Of a stretch of DNA of 64,000 nt, positions 28,188 to 37,059 are shown piece by piece. The first letter of the stretch is position 1, and each line of letters starts with the position of its first letter. A program made the position numbers and the translations under genes. The DNA is from Acinetobacter vivianii (GTDB taxonomy: Bacteria > Pseudomonadota > Gammaproteobacteria > Pseudomonadales > Moraxellaceae). The stretch is taken from assembly GCF_014635885.1 (NCBI RefSeq), contig NZ_BMDR01000005.1, positions 62,001-126,000 of the forward strand. The letters are read 5' to 3'. The notes beneath the pieces were generated by a model. It ran no database searches. It had not been told where the DNA came from and worked only from the letters and a program-made list of their open reading frames with translations.

Positions 28188-29169
28188 TGAATTTCTCCTG
28201 AATGAGTGCCAATCCAATACGAATCGATTTACGGACTTCGGGATCAGGATCTTCGGCATGCTGTAATAAAATATGCTGAGCTGATTCTCCGCCTATTTCC
28301 CCTAAAGCAATCGCGACTTCTTTACGTAAGTTGCTGATGTCATGTTGGAAATTTTCTTGTAATTTGGCAATGGCTGCTTTGGATTTGAGTAAACCCAGAC
28401 CACGGCTCACAGCAATTCGGACTTGCCAATAAGCATCGTCGAGTTGTTGCAAAAGAGGTTGTTCTAATTCAATCGCTTTTAATTTACCGATAGTCAAGGC
28501 GGCTTCAACTCGGAGTTGCCATGCTTCAGCGATCAGAGAACGGTGCAAGGCAGATAAAATTTCGGGCGTTAACGTTTGGCTAGCCGCTAAAGCACCTGTC
28601 GCAATACGACGAATTTCGATATCCACATCTTGCTGTGCGATCTGTGCCAGTGTTGCCAAGCTGTCCTGTTTCTGCAACCAGCTCAAGGTGCTGACCGCCT
28701 CTTTACGGACTAAAGGATTGGTATGCTGAACATGCTTGAGAATGGCATCAAATAACGATTCAGCACGCAACTCTTTAAGTGCTCTCAAAATGGATGCAAG
28801 CACAAAGTCATTAGTATGCTGCAAATAGGTAGCCAGATGATGGGCAGATTCAGCATGTTTGATTTCACTAAGACTTTGCGCTGCTGCGGTACGTACATTT
28901 TCATGTTTATCACTCAACGCTTGAGCCAACGTATGTAAAAAGGTTGCATCTTCCCAACCTTCTAAGCGGGTGGCTGCCAATTCACGTACTTTACTGGCGG
29001 GGTCATGTAAAACGGCATGCTGTAACCAAGGTAATAATGCTGTTTGTTCTTCATCGGCAATATTCATCAGTGCGACAAAGCGGATGTTTTCGTCGTCCTG
29101 ATTCAGTTGAAAGAGATAATCCGCATAATCGTCATCAAGATCTGCAAGGCTTGGATAATTTAGGCTCAT
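28177..29169 (-). CDS. HEAT-repeat protein (PBS-lyase-like repeats)
   Basis: The 330-residue protein is built almost wholly from about nine short alpha-helical HEAT/PBS-type repeats, for example VRTAAAQSLSEIKH, VRKEAVSTLSWLQK, VRIAVSRGLGLLKS, LRKEVAIALGEIGG and VRKSIRIGLALIQE. Such solenoids bind partner proteins rather than catalyse. GGAG at 7-bp spacing supports the ATG at 29169. It is embedded between the AprB-like ferredoxin and DUF971 genes with short gaps, so a scaffold or maturation role for the flavoprotein-ferredoxin pair is likely but unproven. Confidence 0.88.
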   Translation of the reverse strand: MSLNYPSLADLDDDYADYLFQLNQDDENIRFVALMNIADEEQTALLPWLQHAVLHDPASKVRELAATRLEGWEDATFLHTLAQALSDKHENVRTAAAQSLSEIKHAESAHHLATYLQHTNDFVLASILRALKELRAESLFDAILKHVQHTNPLVRKEAVSTLSWLQKQDSLATLAQIAQQDVDIEIRRIATGALAASQTLTPEILSALHRSLIAEAWQLRVEAALTIGKLKAIELEQPLLQQLDDAYWQVRIAVSRGLGLLKSKAAIAKLQENFQHDISNLRKEVAIALGEIGGESAQHILLQHAEDPDPEVRKSIRIGLALIQEKFNAA

Positions 29170-29226
29170 ATTTATTCTCCCCAAATTAGACTATTTGCCA
29201 AGTTATTAAATCTCATGCTGTTCCCT

Positions 29227-29472
29227 TTATTTAAGTAAATATGGAATGTTGACCTGAATGGCATCGGTCGGGCAGTCTTTCTCGCATGGCATGCAATACC
29301 AACATTCATCAAACTGCATATAGGCTTTGTTACTTTCTGGATGAATCGCCAATAAGTCCATCGGGCAAACATCCACACAGACGGTACAGCCTTTGTCCGC
29401 AATACATTTGTCTTCATCTACCAATACGGGTGCGGTAGTACGATGGGAAATTTCTTTAAAAATAAATGCCAT
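29227..29472 (-). CDS. Two-[4Fe-4S] ferredoxin, AprB-like
   Basis: The 81-residue ferredoxin has cluster ligands Cys23, 29, 32, 36 (C-x5-C-x2-C-x3-CP) and Cys57, 60, 63, 67 (C-x2-C-x2-C-x3-CP). The second motif CWYCMPCEKDCP and the widened first motif resemble AprB, the beta subunit of adenylylsulfate (APS) reductase, more than ordinary ferredoxins. It starts 10 bp after the AprA-like gene, so the two probably form an electron-transfer complex. It lacks the C-terminal tail of dissimilatory AprB (usually about 140-165 residues), making it a minimal form. Confidence 0.85.
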   Translation of the reverse strand: MAFIFKEISHRTTAPVLVDEDKCIADKGCTVCVDVCPMDLLAIHPESNKAYMQFDECWYCMPCEKDCPTDAIQVNIPYLLK

Positions 29473-29482
29473 GTGATATTCC

Positions 29483-31222
29483 TTATTCGGTTGTTTCAGC
29501 CACTAATTTTTTATTAATCCGTAACAGGTTGTATGAATTGGCCTCATCTTCATCAATCGGAATCAGATAAGGCTCAACCGCTTTTTTAAAGCTGACCATA
29601 GCGCCGTGCTGATCTTTTTTCAGATGGGCATGACAGAACCATTCCCGATCATTCTTTTCTGGGCAATCTGCACGATAGTGATAGAGGCCCCAACGGCTTT
29701 CTTCACGGAATAGCGAGGCACGTGCTGCCATTTCGGCGCAGTCGCGAATCACGGCAACTTCGGCAGCACGCATCAATTCATGTGGATGGCTGGCATTGAT
29801 TTGCTCAATATCAGTTTTAATTTCTTCAAAGCGTTTTAACGCAATCTCAATTTTTTGTCGGGTTTTCGGTGGCTGTAAATAGTCATTCACCATACGGCGT
29901 AACTTGTATTCCACCTGTTCGGATGACAATCCTTCTGGACGGTGTAATGGGGCAAAAATACGGGCTTTTTCGGCTTCAATTTCATCGGCATTCAGTTCTG
30001 AATCTGTCTGTTCTACAACATATTCAGCGGCATTCACCCCAGCAAACCAACCATAGGTAAAGGCACCGAGCATGTAGTTATGTGGAACAGCTGCCATATC
30101 GCCTGCGCTATATAAACCCTTGACCGAGGTTTCCGCTTTTTCATTGACCCAAACCCCAGATGCACTGTGCCCACTACAGAAGCCAATTTCTGAAATCTGC
30201 ATTTCCACCATATCCTGACGGTAATCTGTGCTACGTCCTTCATGAAAACGACCACGGCTTGGACGTTCATTGGTATGTAGAATATCTTCAATGGTTTGAA
30301 TGGTTTCTTCCGCCAGATGATCCATTTTTAGGAACACGGGGCCATTGCCACTTTGCAGTTCCTGATAAAATTCCCACATCATTTGACCTGACCAGTAGTC
30401 ACACTCAATAAAGCGTTCACCTTTGCTGTTAGCGGTATAGCCACCCAAAGGTCCCGTTACATAGGCGCAGGCAGGGCCGTTATAATCTTTAATCAGTGGA
30501 TTGATCTGGAAACATTCCAGATTGGAAAGTTCCGCCCCAGCATGGTAAGCCATGGCATAACCATCACCCGCATTGGTTGGGTTTTCATAAGTTCCCATGA
30601 GATAGCCAGATGCAGGCAAGCCCAGACGTCCAGCAGCTCCACAGCATAAAATCGCAGCCTTGGTTTTGATTACATAGAAATCACCATTACGACAGTCAAA
30701 ACCCAGTACCCCGTTGATGGCACCTTCTGCATTTTTCAGCAGGCGAGTGGTGACAATGCGATTATTAATTTTGACCTGAGCGCGTTTCAGTTGGCGATAC
30801 AACACTTTTTTAATGTCGTGACCTTCGGGCATTGGTAATACATAAGCGCCCATGTGATGGACTTTTTTGACCGCATATTCACCTGTTTCATCTTTTTCAA
30901 ATTTCACGCCCCACTGATCCAGTTGCTGAATGGTGGTGAAACTGTGTTTGGCATAGGCATAGACGGTGGCTTGATTAACAATGCCATCATTGGCAATGGT
31001 AATTTCCTTAGTATATTGCTCAGGCGTGGCATAGCCCGGAATCACGGCATTATTCAAACCATCCATGCCCATTGAGATTGCGCCGCTGCGTTTCACATTG
31101 GCTTTTTCAATTAATAAAACTTTCAGGTTAGGGTTGGCTGTTTTGGCTTTGATGGCTGCCATTGGACCAGCCGTCCCCCCACCGATGACGACAATGTCAT
31201 AGTCCAGTGTAATCGTATTCAT
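29483..31222 (-). CDS. AprA-like FAD flavoprotein (fumarate reductase/APS reductase alpha family)
   Basis: The 579-residue protein has an N-terminal FAD fold (IVVIGGGTAGPMAAI at about 10-24) and a second segment with KRSGAISMGMDGLNN as in AprA. Next come a capping domain (AYVTGPLGGYTANSKGERF) and the FAD closing motif GLYSAGDMAAVPHNYMLG. A C-terminal helical domain (about 430-579) has RYDWG-like EESRWGLYHYRADCPEKND. Sequence and the AprB-like partner suggest it acts on sulfur compounds, such as an APS reductase-type or sulfite-forming reaction. Fumarate-reductase-like activity on another acid is the main alternative. It is the second gene of a gntR-led operon. Confidence 0.85.
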   Translation of the reverse strand: MNTITLDYDIVVIGGGTAGPMAAIKAKTANPNLKVLLIEKANVKRSGAISMGMDGLNNAVIPGYATPEQYTKEITIANDGIVNQATVYAYAKHSFTTIQQLDQWGVKFEKDETGEYAVKKVHHMGAYVLPMPEGHDIKKVLYRQLKRAQVKINNRIVTTRLLKNAEGAINGVLGFDCRNGDFYVIKTKAAILCCGAAGRLGLPASGYLMGTYENPTNAGDGYAMAYHAGAELSNLECFQINPLIKDYNGPACAYVTGPLGGYTANSKGERFIECDYWSGQMMWEFYQELQSGNGPVFLKMDHLAEETIQTIEDILHTNERPSRGRFHEGRSTDYRQDMVEMQISEIGFCSGHSASGVWVNEKAETSVKGLYSAGDMAAVPHNYMLGAFTYGWFAGVNAAEYVVEQTDSELNADEIEAEKARIFAPLHRPEGLSSEQVEYKLRRMVNDYLQPPKTRQKIEIALKRFEEIKTDIEQINASHPHELMRAAEVAVIRDCAEMAARASLFREESRWGLYHYRADCPEKNDREWFCHAHLKKDQHGAMVSFKKAVEPYLIPIDEDEANSYNLLRINKKLVAETTE

Positions 31223-31267
31223 GTTGTACCTTTTTTGAGTGCGTTTTAATTCACAAAGTAATAGTGC

Positions 31268-32020
31268 TTAGGTATTTCGCTTTCGGTCTACTCTTAAACG
31301 GTATTGGAAGCACTCTCCTGAAAAATAGAGATATTCGAAATCAATAGGATGTCCTGCATGATCGTGAGTCAGTCGCTCCACTCTTAATAGCGGTGCATGG
31401 ACATTAACTTGCAAAAGTTCACTGAGTTCTTCGTCAGCAAGTGTGGCATCAATATTTAAATCGGCATGTCCCAAGGCAATCGATAAATCCTCTTCAATCG
31501 CTAAAAACACATCGCGAGTGGAGAGATTGATCTGTTGCAAAGCTATTCCAATCGCTTCGGGTAAATAAGTCAGTTCAAATGAAACGGGCTTACGATTGAG
31601 CAAACGAATCCGTTTGATTTCCACCACCGTGCTGTTGACTGAAATTTTTAATTTCGAGGCAATGTGCGGTGTGGCGGGAATAAAGCGAAATTCTTTGACT
31701 ACGTTAAAGACTTCATGTCCCAGATCGGTCATAGCTTCGGCAAAGCCTTGTAACTCAGAAATATTCTGAAAGCTTTTCGGTGCGCTAACGAAAGTGCCTT
31801 TGCCTTGAATTTTGTAAATCAAGTGTTCGAGCTGAAGTTGATTAAGTGCCTGACGAATGGTGATACGACTGACATTAAATAATTCGCTCAGTTCTTTTTC
31901 CGACGGCAACTGCTGATGAATCTGATAAATTCCATCGACGATCTGCTGGAGCAGGGCCTGATAGACTTGATCATACAACGGGCGTTCGCCGTTCACTTTA
32001 TTTACAATCGCTTGGTTCAT
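31268..32020 (-). CDS. GntR-family (HutC/UTRA) transcriptional regulator
   Basis: The 250-residue regulator has an N-terminal winged helix (about 12-75: LPSEKELSELFNVSRITIRQALNQL) followed by IQGKGTFVSAP, the usual HutC-subfamily junction. A C-terminal UTRA ligand-binding domain (about 95-245) follows. It lies 45 bp upstream of the AprA-like gene on the same strand and is preceded by palindromic repeats that are likely its own operator. It probably represses the operon until a small ligand binds. The ligand may be a sulfur or carbon compound; it is not known. Confidence 0.88.
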   Translation of the reverse strand: MNQAIVNKVNGERPLYDQVYQALLQQIVDGIYQIHQQLPSEKELSELFNVSRITIRQALNQLQLEHLIYKIQGKGTFVSAPKSFQNISELQGFAEAMTDLGHEVFNVVKEFRFIPATPHIASKLKISVNSTVVEIKRIRLLNRKPVSFELTYLPEAIGIALQQINLSTRDVFLAIEEDLSIALGHADLNIDATLADEELSELLQVNVHAPLLRVERLTHDHAGHPIDFEYLYFSGECFQYRLRVDRKRNT

Positions 32021-32031
32021 TGAACTTAAAC

Positions 32032-32054
32032 TTGTTATAACAACTTGGTTGTTA
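32032..32054. promoter_or_regulatory. Candidate GntR operator (overlapping palindromes)
   Basis: TTGTTATAACAA (32032-32043) is a perfect palindrome, and TAACAAC-TTG-GTTGTTA (32038-32054) is a second perfect inverted repeat overlapping it. They lie just upstream of the gntR start at 32020. Such clustered dyads are typical of autoregulated GntR operators. Confidence 0.6.
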
Positions 32055-32275
32055 GATTAGCGATTATGTAAAATGAAGAAAAATAACTTATGCAGCAAAA
32101 AATATCTGTTTTTGTGCATTACCTGATTGGTCGAATGAGAAATAAAGATGCTTTTTATTGTTTTATATATCTCTATATATTATGGTTAAGTAATTAAAAA
32201 ATAAAATTATTGTTGTTTTATGGGCTGCTGGTTTATTTGCTATTTTTGCTTAATTTATAAATGAAAGTGATCGTT

Positions 32276-33220
32276 TTAATTTGGATTGTTTTGCTGAAAA
32301 AGGACGGGTTCAGCGGCTAATTTTTCAGCTAGATATTGAATGAAAACACTCAGTTTAGGCGGAACATGGCGGGTAGGTGGATAGAGTAACCATGCGCCAC
32401 CGCTGTAGTGGGTTTTAAAATGCCAATCAGGTAAGACTTGAACCAGTGTGCCTTGTTCCAAAGCATGGCGTGCCACGAAGTACGGCAAACTGGCAATGCC
32501 TAAATGTTGTAAAGCGGCACTGAGGCGCACCCCTGTATGATTGGCAGCATAACGACCACGCACCGCAACGGTAATGGATTTCTGTTCCTGCTGGAATTTC
32601 CATTTCGAATCGTTGGGTTGTTCGCCCAAATAGATACATTGATGCTGTTTTAAGTCGTGGGGATGCTGTGGGATGCCATTTTTCTGCAAATATTCAGGTG
32701 TGGCACAAATCAAATGATCAATATCAATCAGTTTACGTCCCATCAATCCACCGGGCGGTTGTTCGGTAATGCGAATTGCCAGATCTACACCGTCATCAAT
32801 CAAGTCAATATAACGATCTTCCAATAGCAACTGAATATCAATTTTTGGATATAACGCCAAGAACTCAGGCAAGTGAGGATGCAGCATAAAATGCCCAACC
32901 GCCTTGGGCACACTGATCCGAATCACGCCTTGTGGTTCGATATGAAATTGTCCTGAACTTTCCATGACCGCTTGTGCTGCATTGACCAGATCCACGCAGC
33001 GCTCATAGACCTGCTGACCACTTTCACTCAAGCGTAGTTTTCGTGTGGTGCGATGCAATAAGCGTGTGCCCAGAGCACGCTCTAAACGGGCAATGGCACG
33101 ACTAACCGCAGAAGGGGTGGAACCAAGCTGACGTGCCGTTTCAGAAAAGCTTTCCGTTTCGACAACTTTGACAAAGGTTGCCATTTCATTTAACAGAATC
33201 AGACTTTGATTTGTGCTCAT
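32276..33220 (-). CDS. LysR-family transcriptional regulator
   Basis: The 314-residue regulator has an N-terminal HTH (about 10-65: FSETARQLGSTPSAVSRAIARLERALGTRLLHRTTR) and the LysR substrate-binding domain of the CrgA/AaeR-like group (PKAVGHFMLHPHLPEFLALYP). It is divergent from the LysE-type exporter gene with a short spacer, so it most likely controls that exporter in response to an amino acid or related molecule. Nothing directly ties it to the flanking sulfur genes. Confidence 0.92.
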   Translation of the reverse strand: MSTNQSLILLNEMATFVKVVETESFSETARQLGSTPSAVSRAIARLERALGTRLLHRTTRKLRLSESGQQVYERCVDLVNAAQAVMESSGQFHIEPQGVIRISVPKAVGHFMLHPHLPEFLALYPKIDIQLLLEDRYIDLIDDGVDLAIRITEQPPGGLMGRKLIDIDHLICATPEYLQKNGIPQHPHDLKQHQCIYLGEQPNDSKWKFQQEQKSITVAVRGRYAANHTGVRLSAALQHLGIASLPYFVARHALEQGTLVQVLPDWHFKTHYSGGAWLLYPPTRHVPPKLSVFIQYLAEKLAAEPVLFQQNNPN

Positions 33221-33313
33221 GACGCAAAAGTTATTTGGATTTTGATTGGATTATCGCGCTTTAAAAATCGCAATACAATCTTTTCCTGTAGTCATGATGT
33301 GGAGTTAAATGAA

Positions 33314-33955
33314 ATGTGGCAGTTGTATGGACATGAGTTTCTGGCCTTGGCATTGATCCATTTTATGGCAGTTGTTTTACCAGGACCTGATTTTATTATT
33401 ACGGTACGACAGAGTGTTCGATATGGCTATTTAATTGGCTGTATCACCGCGATTGGTATTGGTGTCGGCATCTCGGTACATGTGTTTTACACCTTGGTCG
33501 GCGTTGGGGTATTGATTCAGCAGAGTATCTGGTTAATGTCGTTACTACGCGTGGCGGGTGCCGCTTATTTGATTTACTTGGGCTGGCAATGTTTACGTAG
33601 TCAACCGAATGCCAATCTAGATATTTTGGCAGGTGAGGTAATGGGTAAACCAAGCTTAATCCAAGCCTTTAACATGGGTTTCTTAACCAATGCGTTAAAT
33701 CCGAAAGCGACCGTTTTCTTTCTGGCGATTTTTACCACCATTGTGAATCCCGCGACACCGTTGAAGGTTCAAATTGGTTATGGCATCTGGATGTGTTTAG
33801 TCAATGCACTTTGGTTTATCTTGGTGAGTATTATGTTTTCACAACCGATTGTACGGAAACGCTTTTTAGAGTTTGGGGTGTATTTTGAACGCGTGATGGG
33901 CGTTATCCTGAGTGTGGTTGCAATACGATTAATCTGGAGTGTTGCATTTTCCTGA
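33314..33955 (+). CDS. LysE/RhtB-family amino-acid exporter
   Basis: The 213-residue membrane protein has six predicted helices and the family signature LPGPDFIITVRQSVRYG near the N-terminus, with GFLTNALNPKATVFFLAIF later. The ATG at 33314 has GGAG at 33301-33304 (9-bp spacing); an in-frame upstream start at 33206 lies in the lysR gene and is not used. RhtB proteins export amino acids such as threonine, homoserine or cysteine metabolites. Placed beside sulfur genes, export of a cysteine-related compound is possible but speculative. Confidence 0.9.
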   Translation: MWQLYGHEFLALALIHFMAVVLPGPDFIITVRQSVRYGYLIGCITAIGIGVGISVHVFYTLVGVGVLIQQSIWLMSLLRVAGAAYLIYLGWQCLRSQPNANLDILAGEVMGKPSLIQAFNMGFLTNALNPKATVFFLAIFTTIVNPATPLKVQIGYGIWMCLVNALWFILVSIMFSQPIVRKRFLEFGVYFERVMGVILSVVAIRLIWSVAFS

Positions 33956-33960
33956 ATATA

Positions 33961-33990
33961 AAAAAGACTGCACTAAGGCAGTCTTTTTTA
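33961..33990. terminator. Bidirectional terminator between lysE and the encapsulin cargo gene
   Basis: The A-rich, T-rich-flanked stem AAAAAGACTGC (33961-33971) pairs perfectly with GCAGTCTTTTT (33978-33988). It serves the two convergent genes, whose stops lie within 15 bp on either side. Confidence 0.9.
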
Positions 33991-34001
33991 TTGGAGAGTG
34001 G

Positions 34002-35954
34002 TTAAGCACTGCGTTTGTTTCTGGTCAATTGATGCAAGACTGACACTAGCAAATCAATTTCTTCCGTGGTGTTATAGAAGGCCAAAGAGGGACGTACGGT
34101 CTGTTCTACACCAAAACGACGTAAGATTGGCTGAGCACAATGATGTCCAGAACGCACTGCAATGCCATGTTGATTCAGTGCTTTACCCACTTGCTCTGTC
34201 GAATAACCTGCAAGGGTAAAGGACATTACACTGGCTTTGTTTTTCGCCGTACCAATGGGTCTTAAGCCTGCAACCGTACTCAATGCATGCTGACCATATT
34301 CCAGCAAGTCATGTTCATAACGGGCAATATTATGAATGCCTAGGCGTTCCACATATTCCAGTGCTGCACCGAGACCCACAGCATCGGCAATATTACCTGT
34401 CCCTGCTTCAAACTTATTGGGGGCAGGTTGGTAGACAACTTGTTCAAAACTTACATCCTGAATCATATTACCGCCGCCTTCCCACACAGGCATAGTCTCT
34501 AGGATTTCAGGCTTGGCATACACTGCACCAATTCCTGTTGGTCCAAAGACTTTATGTCCTGAGAATACAAAGAAGTCGGCATCAATCGCTTGGACATCGG
34601 TTGGCATATGCGAAACAGATTGGGCACCATCGACCAAGACGCGGACACCTTTGCTATGGGCAATCTTGATCACTTCAGCCACAGGAGTGACTGTACCTAA
34701 GGCGTTAGACACTTGGGTAATCGAGATCAATTTAGTCCGTTCATTAATCAGTTTGGGTAGTTCTTCCAAAATGATTTGTCCCGTATCATCCACAGGAATG
34801 ACACGCAGTTTGGCACCGACTTTTTTGGTCAACTGGAACCACGGTACGATATTGGCGTGATGTTCAAGATGCGAAACAATAATCTCATCACCCTCACCAA
34901 TATTCTGTTCACCCCATGTCTTGGCAATCAGGTTGATGCCTTCGGTGGTGCCACGAACAAAAATAATTTCTTTTGATGATTTTGCCCCAATAAAACGTGC
35001 CACCACATTACGAGCGTGTTCATAAGCATCAGTTGCACGTGCTGCTAGTTCATGTGCAGCACGGTGAATATTGGAATTTTCGTGCTGATAAAAATAGGCA
35101 ATCCGATCAATCACGCTTTGTGGTTTCTGTGTAGTTGCTGCATTGTCAAACCAGACCAAAGGGCGACCATTGACGCGTTCTTGTAGAATGGGAAAGTCAC
35201 GACGGATCGCTTGAATATCCAAGGGCTGAGCGGCATTGGCAACAAACTGTGGTTGTGAAGGTTGATAATTTCCATAACCCGCATTGTGTTGTGGCAGATC
35301 CAAGAAGTAAAAGCCTGAAGAGGCGTTATTTTTTGCTTGAGTTGAATTTTGAGTATCTTGCTGCAATAAGCTTTTCAGTGCATCACCATGAGGTAATTGA
35401 AAAGATTGCGCTGCGGCAAAATTGGCAGCATCAAATTCAGAACTTGATGAACTCGGTGCTGAAAAATCATTTAAAAAATAAAATGGTGAAGTTTCACTGC
35501 TTGAAGGACGAGATGATTCAACCACAGGTACATTCGGCGCACTATGAACCACCTGTGGAAAATTAGGTTCAATGGGCGGACGTGGTAAATTGGCACCGCC
35601 CACGACCGGCGCAGAGGCAATCGCACGACGTTCAGGATAGTCGGGATAATTCGGAATATGCTCCGGGTATTCTGGATTTAAACTTTTTTCATAAGCAATA
35701 TTGGGCGCACGACCACTCAGCGCCGCTAAAGGTTCAGCGGGCTGGGGTTGATGGGGCGGCGTACCGACATTGGGTAAGTCCAGATTTAGACCAGAAGAAT
35801 GTCCATTACCAGCACTTGGTCGGGCAGCAAAAAATTCAGAGGCAAGCCGTGAAAGTGTTGCTTCATCTGGGAAGTTGGACGGTGGGTGAACACCATCCAC
35901 TTCAGACCCTGATGGACGACTGTTTAAATTACTTGTAGTTAACTGGGTAGTCAT
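34002..35954 (-). CDS. Encapsulin cargo cysteine desulfurase (SufS type with disordered N-terminus)
   Basis: The 650-residue protein has two parts. The first about 235 residues are Pro/Ser/Asn/Gln-rich and look disordered, with a short helix (ATLSRLASEFFAARP) and two repeated aromatic motifs, FYFLNDF (about 156) and FYFLDLP (about 213). The rest is a SufS-type desulfurase: LVWFDNAATTQKP, HLEHHANIVPW, PLP lysine in FSGHKVFGPTG (about 467) and catalytic Cys in VRSGHHCAQP (about 605). It would take sulfur from cysteine as persulfide. The N-terminal extension is the cargo-loading region known in Family 2A encapsulin cargo. The ATG at 35954 lies 26 bp inside the shell gene end, giving coupled translation. 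Confidence 0.93.
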   Translation of the reverse strand: MTTQLTTSNLNSRPSGSEVDGVHPPSNFPDEATLSRLASEFFAARPSAGNGHSSGLNLDLPNVGTPPHQPQPAEPLAALSGRAPNIAYEKSLNPEYPEHIPNYPDYPERRAIASAPVVGGANLPRPPIEPNFPQVVHSAPNVPVVESSRPSSSETSPFYFLNDFSAPSSSSSEFDAANFAAAQSFQLPHGDALKSLLQQDTQNSTQAKNNASSGFYFLDLPQHNAGYGNYQPSQPQFVANAAQPLDIQAIRRDFPILQERVNGRPLVWFDNAATTQKPQSVIDRIAYFYQHENSNIHRAAHELAARATDAYEHARNVVARFIGAKSSKEIIFVRGTTEGINLIAKTWGEQNIGEGDEIIVSHLEHHANIVPWFQLTKKVGAKLRVIPVDDTGQIILEELPKLINERTKLISITQVSNALGTVTPVAEVIKIAHSKGVRVLVDGAQSVSHMPTDVQAIDADFFVFSGHKVFGPTGIGAVYAKPEILETMPVWEGGGNMIQDVSFEQVVYQPAPNKFEAGTGNIADAVGLGAALEYVERLGIHNIARYEHDLLEYGQHALSTVAGLRPIGTAKNKASVMSFTLAGYSTEQVGKALNQHGIAVRSGHHCAQPILRRFGVEQTVRPSLAFYNTTEEIDLLVSVLHQLTRNKRSA

Positions 35955-36861
35955 GATATTTGTCCACCTCCACATCTTCGAGCACAGCCAAGGCATCCTC
36001 GGTCAATACCGCCAATGAGCAGTACAGCGAGATCAGATAAGAGGCAATCGCATTGCGGTTGATGCCCATGAAGCGTACCGATAGGCCAGGGGATTGTTCA
36101 CCTGCCAAGCCTGGCTGGAATAAGCCCACCACGCCTTGACGTTTTTCACCCACACGCAATAACAAGATTTTGGTTTTACCATCTTCCACAGGAATCTTAT
36201 TCGATGGAATCAGGGGAACACCGCGCCATGTAATGAACTGCGAGCCAAATAAACTGACGGTTGGTGGTGGAACTCCTCGACGGGTACATTCACGACCGAA
36301 GGCCCCAATCGCATCTGGATGAGCGAGGAAGAAGCCCGGTTCTTTCCAGACTTTACGGAGTAAATCATCAAAGTCATCGGGTGTTGGTGGCCCATTTAAT
36401 GTGGAGATCCGTTGTTCATCTGCAACACTTGCCAATAGACCGTATTCAGGATTATTGATTAATTCGCTTTCCTGACGTTCTTTAATGGTTTCAATGGTTA
36501 AGCGTAATTGTTCTTTAATCTGGTCATGTGGGCTGCTATACAGATCTGCAACACGGGTATGAATATCTAAAACGGTTGAAACTCCATTCAAGAAATATTC
36601 ACGGGGTTGCGGATCATAATCCACAAAAGTTTGTGGCAAAGTTGCTTCATCACGTTGTGTACAAGCCACTTGAATGTCATCTGTATTATTGACACGGTTA
36701 ACGCGATAAATACCTGCTTCGACAGGAATCCATTGCAATAAATGCGTGAGCCAACGCGGTGTAATGGTTGAAAGTTGTGGAACGGTCTTGGTGGCATTTG
36801 CAAGCTGTCTGGCTGCATGGTCCCCAAGCGCAAGTTGGACTTTGTCTGTGGTTTTTGCCAT
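35929..36861 (-). CDS. Family 2A encapsulin shell protein (SrpI-like)
   Basis: The 310-residue HK97-fold shell protein resembles SrpI: it begins MAKTTDKVQLALGDHAARQLANATK and has TITPRWLTHLLQWIPVEAGIYRVN with an E-loop region around 95-130. It also has PDDFDDLLRKVWKEPGFFLAHPDAIGAFGRECTRRG and MGINRNAIASYLISLYCSLAVLTEDALAVLEDV at the C-terminus. Shells of this family self-assemble and enclose a cysteine desulfurase; an A. baumannii system was reported to store elemental sulfur. The start has AGGA 9 bp upstream. No phage head, portal or terminase genes are nearby, so this is not a prophage capsid. The cargo gene overlaps its 3' end. Confidence 0.93.
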   Translation of the reverse strand: MAKTTDKVQLALGDHAARQLANATKTVPQLSTITPRWLTHLLQWIPVEAGIYRVNRVNNTDDIQVACTQRDEATLPQTFVDYDPQPREYFLNGVSTVLDIHTRVADLYSSPHDQIKEQLRLTIETIKERQESELINNPEYGLLASVADEQRISTLNGPPTPDDFDDLLRKVWKEPGFFLAHPDAIGAFGRECTRRGVPPPTVSLFGSQFITWRGVPLIPSNKIPVEDGKTKILLLRVGEKRQGVVGLFQPGLAGEQSPGLSVRFMGINRNAIASYLISLYCSLAVLTEDALAVLEDVEVDKYHDYPVNYK

Positions 36862-37059
36862 GAATCATTTTCCTGTTGTTTTGGCTTTGTTAAAAAATAA
36901 TTAATTTTTAATGACGCATTTATTGAATGAAATAAAAGAGTTTTTTGAATACATATTTTAATTGGGAAATAATTGGTTGTTTTTATCCAGTTAAAATATC
37001 AATATAAATTTTTAGCGTTTTGTATTTTCAAAATCATTTCACTTATTTATTTCATTTAA

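Noticed and set aside
35929..36861. HK97-fold protein as a prophage capsid
   Set aside because: No portal, terminase, protease or tail genes are near; the partner genes are those of a Family 2A encapsulin.
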